Of a DNA stretch of 15,930 nucleotides, positions 12,346 to 15,930 are shown one piece after another (within the stretch, counting starts at the first letter, position 1; every line of letters starts with the position of its first letter). Source of the stretch: an uncultured Verrucomicrobiae bacterium (lineage in GTDB: Bacteria; Verrucomicrobiota; Verrucomicrobiia; Palsa-1439). The notes beneath the pieces were generated by a model, which made no database searches, was not told the origin of the DNA, and saw only the letters and a program-made list of their open reading frames with translations. The stretch is taken from the NCBI GenBank assembly GCA_937927265.1, contig CALBCO010000143.1, forward strand, positions 1 through 15,930, written 5' to 3'. Both the position numbers and the translations under genes were made by a program.

Positions 12346-14286
12346 ATGAATCATCAGGTCTTATTAACGAGCGTGTGTCGTCCGTTAGGCCCGCGCCACG
12401 GCGATGCGCCGTCGGTCGGGTATGAATTGTTGTATTGCCAGGTGACGCGGGCGCAGGGGATTTTCAGTCCGCGCACGGTGAACGTGCAGTTCAGCCTCGA
12501 CTACATCGCCGCCAACCTCGACGCGCCCACCGTGGTGCTGCAATATCCGTCGCGGCAGGAGTTTATCCGGGAGATCAGGAAGGGTTATGACTACGTGGGG
12601 ATCACTTTCTTGATGGCTGTGTTTCACAAGGTCAAAGAGATGGTCGCGCTTCTCCGTAAACACGCGCCGCAAACCAAAATCGTGCTTGGCGGGTACGGCA
12701 CGGTGCTTGCCGACAAGGAGTTGTTGCCCTACGCGGATTACATCTGCCGCGAAGAGGGTGTTGGGTTCTTTCGCCGGTTGTTGGGCGAGCCGGCCATCCC
12801 GATGCCGTACCGGCAACCGCTGATCGTGAGTTGGTTGAAAATCTTCTCGTTACCGGTCTCCGGCACGGGGAAAATCTTTGCCGGTCTCGGCTGTCCCAAC
12901 GGCTGCGATTTCTGTTGCACGTCGCACTTCTTCAAACGCCGACATATCCGCCTCCTGCCGACCGGCCAAGACATCTACAACGTGGTCGAACGCTATCTGG
13001 CCGTGAACCCGAATTTGGTCTTTCTGATCATTGACGAGGATTTCCTCCTCAACAAAAAACGGGCGATGGAGTTCCGCGATTGCGTCCTCAAATCCGGCAA
13101 GACGCTCTCGATCTTTGTCTTCTCCAGCGTCAAAGCCATCAGCCAGTACACGGTCGAGGAAATCCTCGAAATGGGGATTGACGGGTTCTGGATCGGCTAC
13201 GAGGGCACGCGGTCTGGCTACGCCAAACAACAAGGCCGGCCTGTTGAGGAAATCCTCACCGAGTTCCGCGAACACGGGATCAGCATCCTGACTTCGATGA
13301 TCCTCGGTTTTGATTACCAGACGCCGGCCGTGGTGGCGCAGGAATTGGGCGGCCTGCTGAAACTCCAGCCAGCGTTGGCGCAGTTTCTCATCTACGGTCC
13401 CGTTCCCGGCACCCCGTTTGGCGATCGTGCCCGGCGGGAGAACCTGATGTTGCCGGAATACGTCCAAGACCCCGCCACGCTCTATCGGCGGGCCGACGGG
13501 TTCACCACCACGATGAAGCATCCGACGCTCTCGGCCGGCGAGATCGAACGCCTGCAACGCTGGTGTTTTGACGAAGATTTTCAACGGCTCGGTCCGAGCA
13601 TCTATCGGTTTCTGGAGGCGCGCCTGCTGGGCTATCACAAGCTCAAAGACTCCACGAATCCCGCCCTGCGCGGCAAAGCGGCGCATTACGCCAAGGAACT
13701 CCGCAACGCTTATCCTGTCTTTCTCGCCGGTCGGTTGTTTGGCCCCAACGCGGCCATTCGGCGTGAGATTCATGACCTGCAACGGCGCGTCCAGGCCGCC
13801 CTGGGCCGGCCCACCCCGCTCGACCGGCTCAAATCCGTCGTCGCCTTGGGCGGCGCGGTGTGGACGGCATTCACGTTGAAGTTCGACTTGTTCCAGCATC
13901 CGCGGCTGCGCCGCACGACCTACCGGCTGCCCGGTCAGGCGCGGTTGTGGGAAGACCTGCCGCGGCAAATCCAGACTCCTGAGTTGTCCGTTCAAGTGGA
14001 ACTCCAACACCAGCCCAAACAAGTCTGGCTGCGGCTCGAAGGCGTGCTCGCGGCGGCGCACGTCGAAGACCTCGCTCACCGGCTGCAAGAATCCCTGGCG
14101 CGGACCAAGGGCCGGCTGGTCTTGGACTTGGGCAAGCTGCATTGGGACAAGGTGGACAACCTGCAACCGTTGCGGGACCGGCTGGCGGCGTACCGGAATC
14201 GTGTCCGGTTGATCCTGCCCAAACTCTCCGCCGCCCATCCCGAACTGGCATTGCTGGCGGCGATGTTTCAGCACTACCGGGGCTGA
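12346..14286 (+). CDS. B12-binding-type radical SAM protein with C-terminal STAS-like domain
   Basis: This is a 646-residue protein. Residues about 40-150 look like a cobalamin-binding Rossmann domain (YDYVGITFLMAVFHKVKEMV, KIVLGGYGTVLADKELLPYADYICREEG) without the DxHxxG motif. The radical SAM core follows, with the iron-sulfur ligands Cys183, Cys187 and Cys190 (GCPNGCDFCC, CxxxCxxC) and downstream strands LIIDEDFLLN, GFWIGYEGTR and SMILGFD. A helical region spans about 390-540. Residues about 548-628 (VWLRLEGVLAAAHVEDLAHR, GRLVLDLGKLHWDKVDNLQP) look like a STAS/anti-sigma-antagonist fold. The substrate is unknown; class B radical SAM enzymes often methylate unreactive carbons or make lipids and cofactors. 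ATG 12346 is chosen because residues before it in the longer frame (from 12253) are low-complexity and lie at the promoter. The 3' end overlaps the convergent flavoprotein gene by 13 bp. Confidence 0.88.
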   Translation: MNHQVLLTSVCRPLGPRHGDAPSVGYELLYCQVTRAQGIFSPRTVNVQFSLDYIAANLDAPTVVLQYPSRQEFIREIRKGYDYVGITFLMAVFHKVKEMVALLRKHAPQTKIVLGGYGTVLADKELLPYADYICREEGVGFFRRLLGEPAIPMPYRQPLIVSWLKIFSLPVSGTGKIFAGLGCPNGCDFCCTSHFFKRRHIRLLPTGQDIYNVVERYLAVNPNLVFLIIDEDFLLNKKRAMEFRDCVLKSGKTLSIFVFSSVKAISQYTVEEILEMGIDGFWIGYEGTRSGYAKQQGRPVEEILTEFREHGISILTSMILGFDYQTPAVVAQELGGLLKLQPALAQFLIYGPVPGTPFGDRARRENLMLPEYVQDPATLYRRADGFTTTMKHPTLSAGEIERLQRWCFDEDFQRLGPSIYRFLEARLLGYHKLKDSTNPALRGKAAHYAKELRNAYPVFLAGRLFGPNAAIRREIHDLQRRVQAALGRPTPLDRLKSVVALGGAVWTAFTLKFDLFQHPRLRRTTYRLPGQARLWEDLPRQIQTPELSVQVELQHQPKQVWLRLEGVLAAAHVEDLAHRLQESLARTKGRLVLDLGKLHWDKVDNLQPLRDRLAAYRNRVRLILPKLSAAHPELALLAAMFQHYRG

Positions 14287-15389
14287 CCGGCCAGCCAGCC
14301 GGTCGTCCACGCCGCTTGGAAATTGAACCCGCCGGTCAGGCCGTCAATGTCCAGCACTTCGCCGGCGAAGAACAAGCCTGGCCGCAACCGGCTTTCCATC
14401 GTCTGGAAATTCACCTCGCGCAACCGCGCGCCACCGCAGGTGACAAACTCCTCCTTGTTTAAGCTCTTGCCCGTCACCGGCAACTCGCACCGGGTGAGCC
14501 GCTGCTCCAGCCGGTGTTGCTCGGCGCGCGAGATCTGTGACCACCGCAACGCCGGCGCGTCCACCAACCGTTCCCACAACCGGGCCGGTAACAGCGGCGT
14601 GTTCACGACCAGTTTCGCGCCGTGATCCCGGCGCAGCCGGTCGCAATCCAGTGGCCGCCCCGGCAACCAGTTCACCAGCAACGGGAACCGGTAATCTAAA
14701 TCGTGCATCACCTGCGCGCCCCACGCCGATAACCGCAGAATGGCCGGCCCGCTCACGCCTTCATGCGTCACCAGCAACGGACCGACTTCGCGCCGCCCGA
14801 CGGCTGTCACCTCCACCGGATCCACCGACACCCCGGCCAACGCGCGCAACCACGGCGCGGCGACCTTGAAGCTGAAGAGCGAGGGCACAGGCGGCTCGAT
14901 GTGGTGTCCGCACGCTGCCGCCAACTCGCAGTCCCCACCGCCGGTGGCCAGCACGACGCGGTTGCAATCGCCCGGTAACGTGGACACGGCATGATTCGCC
15001 ACCAGTTTGACCCCGGCGGCTCGCGCCGTCCCAACGAGACAATCAATAATGGTCTGCGAACTGTCGCTGACCGGGAAAATTCGTCCATCCGGTTCCGTCT
15101 TGAGTGCCACACCGCGCGCGGCAAACCACGCGACCGTTTCCGCCGCCCCGAAGCGTTGGAGGGGGCCGATCATCTCGCGCTCGCCGCGGGGATACCGGGT
15201 CGCGAACTCGCGGGCGTCGAAACAGGCGTGCGTCACGTTGCAGCGGCCGCCGCCGGAGATTTTGACTTTCCGGAGGAACTCCCGGCTTTTCTCGAACAAA
15301 GTCACGGCGGCGCCGGCTTCGGCGGCGGTAATTGCCGCCATGAATCCCGCCGGTCCGCCGCCGATCACGATGATCTTTGGCGCGTTCAT
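14274..15389 (-). CDS. BaiN/HI0933-family NAD(P)/FAD-dependent oxidoreductase
   Basis: This 371-residue cytosolic flavoprotein has the dinucleotide-binding motif VIGGGPAGFMAA (8-19), the family signature LRKVKISGGGRCNVTH (39-54), an ATGGG second FAD contact, THEGVSGPAIL in the middle domain, the NKEEFVTCGGARLREVNFQT block, and the C-terminal FAD site GEVLDIDGLTGGFNFQAAW. These are the hallmarks of the HI0933/YhiN/BaiN family. One member is reported to take part in bile-acid dehydroxylation, but the physiological role of most is unknown, so I give no symbol. ATG 15389 begins one base after the stop of the GreA/GreB-type gene, so the two are co-transcribed. Length is slightly below the usual 390-420. 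Confidence 0.93.
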   Translation of the reverse strand: MNAPKIIVIGGGPAGFMAAITAAEAGAAVTLFEKSREFLRKVKISGGGRCNVTHACFDAREFATRYPRGEREMIGPLQRFGAAETVAWFAARGVALKTEPDGRIFPVSDSSQTIIDCLVGTARAAGVKLVANHAVSTLPGDCNRVVLATGGGDCELAAACGHHIEPPVPSLFSFKVAAPWLRALAGVSVDPVEVTAVGRREVGPLLVTHEGVSGPAILRLSAWGAQVMHDLDYRFPLLVNWLPGRPLDCDRLRRDHGAKLVVNTPLLPARLWERLVDAPALRWSQISRAEQHRLEQRLTRCELPVTGKSLNKEEFVTCGGARLREVNFQTMESRLRPGLFFAGEVLDIDGLTGGFNFQAAWTTGWLAGQPR

Positions 15390-15390
15390 C

Positions 15391-15873
15391 TTACCGGACC
15401 GAAATGATGCGGAAGTGGTCCGCGGGGCCGCGGGTCTGAAGTGTAATTTGGTCGCCGGCCTTCTTGCCCAAGAGTTGTTGGCCGAGAGGGGATTCCGGAG
15501 TGATGACCAAGATTTCCTGGCCGCCGATGGTCAGTTCGAGGCCGCCACCTTTCGGGCCGAGAAAATAGAGAGTGCGCGCGCTGCGGGCTTCCAGCTCCAC
15601 CAATGCCGTCAGCGCGATGGGCGTCTTGGCGGTGAACTGGGCGAGCAGCAGAGTCTGGTACGCCGCGAGCGCCTGCTCGGTGACGGTCGCCAGCCGGGCT
15701 TGGGAACTGGCGAGGTAGGCGGTCTCCAGACCGCGCGTGTCGTATTCGTCCTCGGCTTTGTTTTGTTCGTCGGAGGCGTCGGCGTGCATGGTGCGCGAGG
15801 CGCCGGCCAGCGTTTCCAATTCCCGGCCGAGTTGCTGAATGATCTGGCGGACGATAGCGCGTTTGGAAATCAT
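15391..15873 (-). CDS. GreA/GreB-family transcription elongation factor
   Basis: This 160-residue protein has an N-terminal helical hairpin (about 1-75) with acidic residues at the probable tip (ASDEQNKAEDEYDTRG). A C-terminal FKBP-like GreA/GreB domain follows (PIALTALVELE, then ITPESPLGQQLLGKKAGDQITL). GreA/B proteins insert the hairpin into the RNA polymerase secondary channel and stimulate cleavage of backtracked RNA. This is the longer-linker variant rather than canonical GreA or GreB, so a symbol is withheld. ATG 15873 (MISKRAIV) is preferred; the longer frame from 15912 would run over the predicted promoter. No Shine-Dalgarno is visible. It is the first gene of the pair with the downstream flavoprotein. 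Confidence 0.9.
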   Translation of the reverse strand: MISKRAIVRQIIQQLGRELETLAGASRTMHADASDEQNKAEDEYDTRGLETAYLASSQARLATVTEQALAAYQTLLLAQFTAKTPIALTALVELEARSARTLYFLGPKGGGLELTIGGQEILVITPESPLGQQLLGKKAGDQITLQTRGPADHFRIISVR

Positions 15874-15889
15874 GATAAATCGGTGGCGG

Positions 15890-15917
15890 ATTGTAGTGGT
15901 GGTCGGGTGCACCGCAA
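15890..15917 (-). promoter_or_regulatory. Sigma-70-like promoter for the greA-like/flavoprotein pair
   Basis: On the minus strand TTGCGG (15917-15912) and TACAAT (15895-15890) are separated by 16 nt. The -10 box matches 5 of 6 consensus bases. Initiation near 15883 gives a leader of about 10 nt before ATG 15873, too short for a normal Shine-Dalgarno. Confidence 0.4.
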
Positions 15918-15930
15918 GTTTTGATGGGGT

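Noticed and set aside
12850..14310. 486-residue open frame on the minus strand
   Set aside because: It is fully antisense to the radical SAM gene, which has clear catalytic motifs. The translation has no recognisable domain and starts deep inside the opposite gene; it arises from GC-rich codon bias.

Overview
The window is GC-rich, gene-dense bacterial chromosome. The family mix (a DUF2851 protein, a 160-residue GreA/GreB-type factor, a DUF502-recO pair, a LysM lipoprotein, a HI0933/BaiN-type flavoprotein) and the sequence flavour suggest Verrucomicrobiota or a related PVC lineage. This is an inference from recollection of families, not a phylogenetic result. There is no phage, IS element or CRISPR array.

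Layout. 1-315 (-): N-terminus of a NagD-like HAD phosphatase, cut by the left edge. 429-513 (+): tRNA-Leu(CAG), with a small exported hypothetical protein starting 17 nt after its CCA. 1166-2644 (-): DUF2851 protein, divergent from 2686-4041 (+), a two-PDZ HtrA/Deg protease whose predicted promoter would give an almost leaderless mRNA. 4215-4775 (+): LysM lipoprotein with its own promoter. 4835-7509 (+): a tightly packed operon phoH-ybeY-DUF502-recO with overlapping reading frames, combining RNA/ribosome maintenance, a membrane protein and recombinational repair. 7511-8029 (-): a decayed YebC/PmpR-family gene that no intact ORF reveals. 8193-11690 (+): a 1165-residue membrane-anchored coiled-coil protein of no family I recognise. 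11691-12345: a 655-nt gene-free stretch with a strong hairpin, a palindromic repeat and a promoter. 12346-14286 (+): a B12-binding-type radical SAM protein with a STAS-like C-terminal domain. 14274-15873 (-): an adjacent pair, a GreA/GreB-type elongation factor followed by a BaiN/HI0933 flavoprotein.

Most genes are housekeeping. The most unusual object is the giant coiled-coil protein. It appears to place about 300 residues of coiled coil outside the inner membrane and about 600 inside. The cytoplasmic rod carries at least five tandem copies of a 63-residue (9-heptad, 189-bp) repeat with regularly placed Trp/Leu/Phe. Other points of note are the multiply broken yebC relic, the radical SAM/STAS fusion, a YbeY whose third metal ligand is Asp, and a palindromic repeat present twice with a nearly identical 20-mer.
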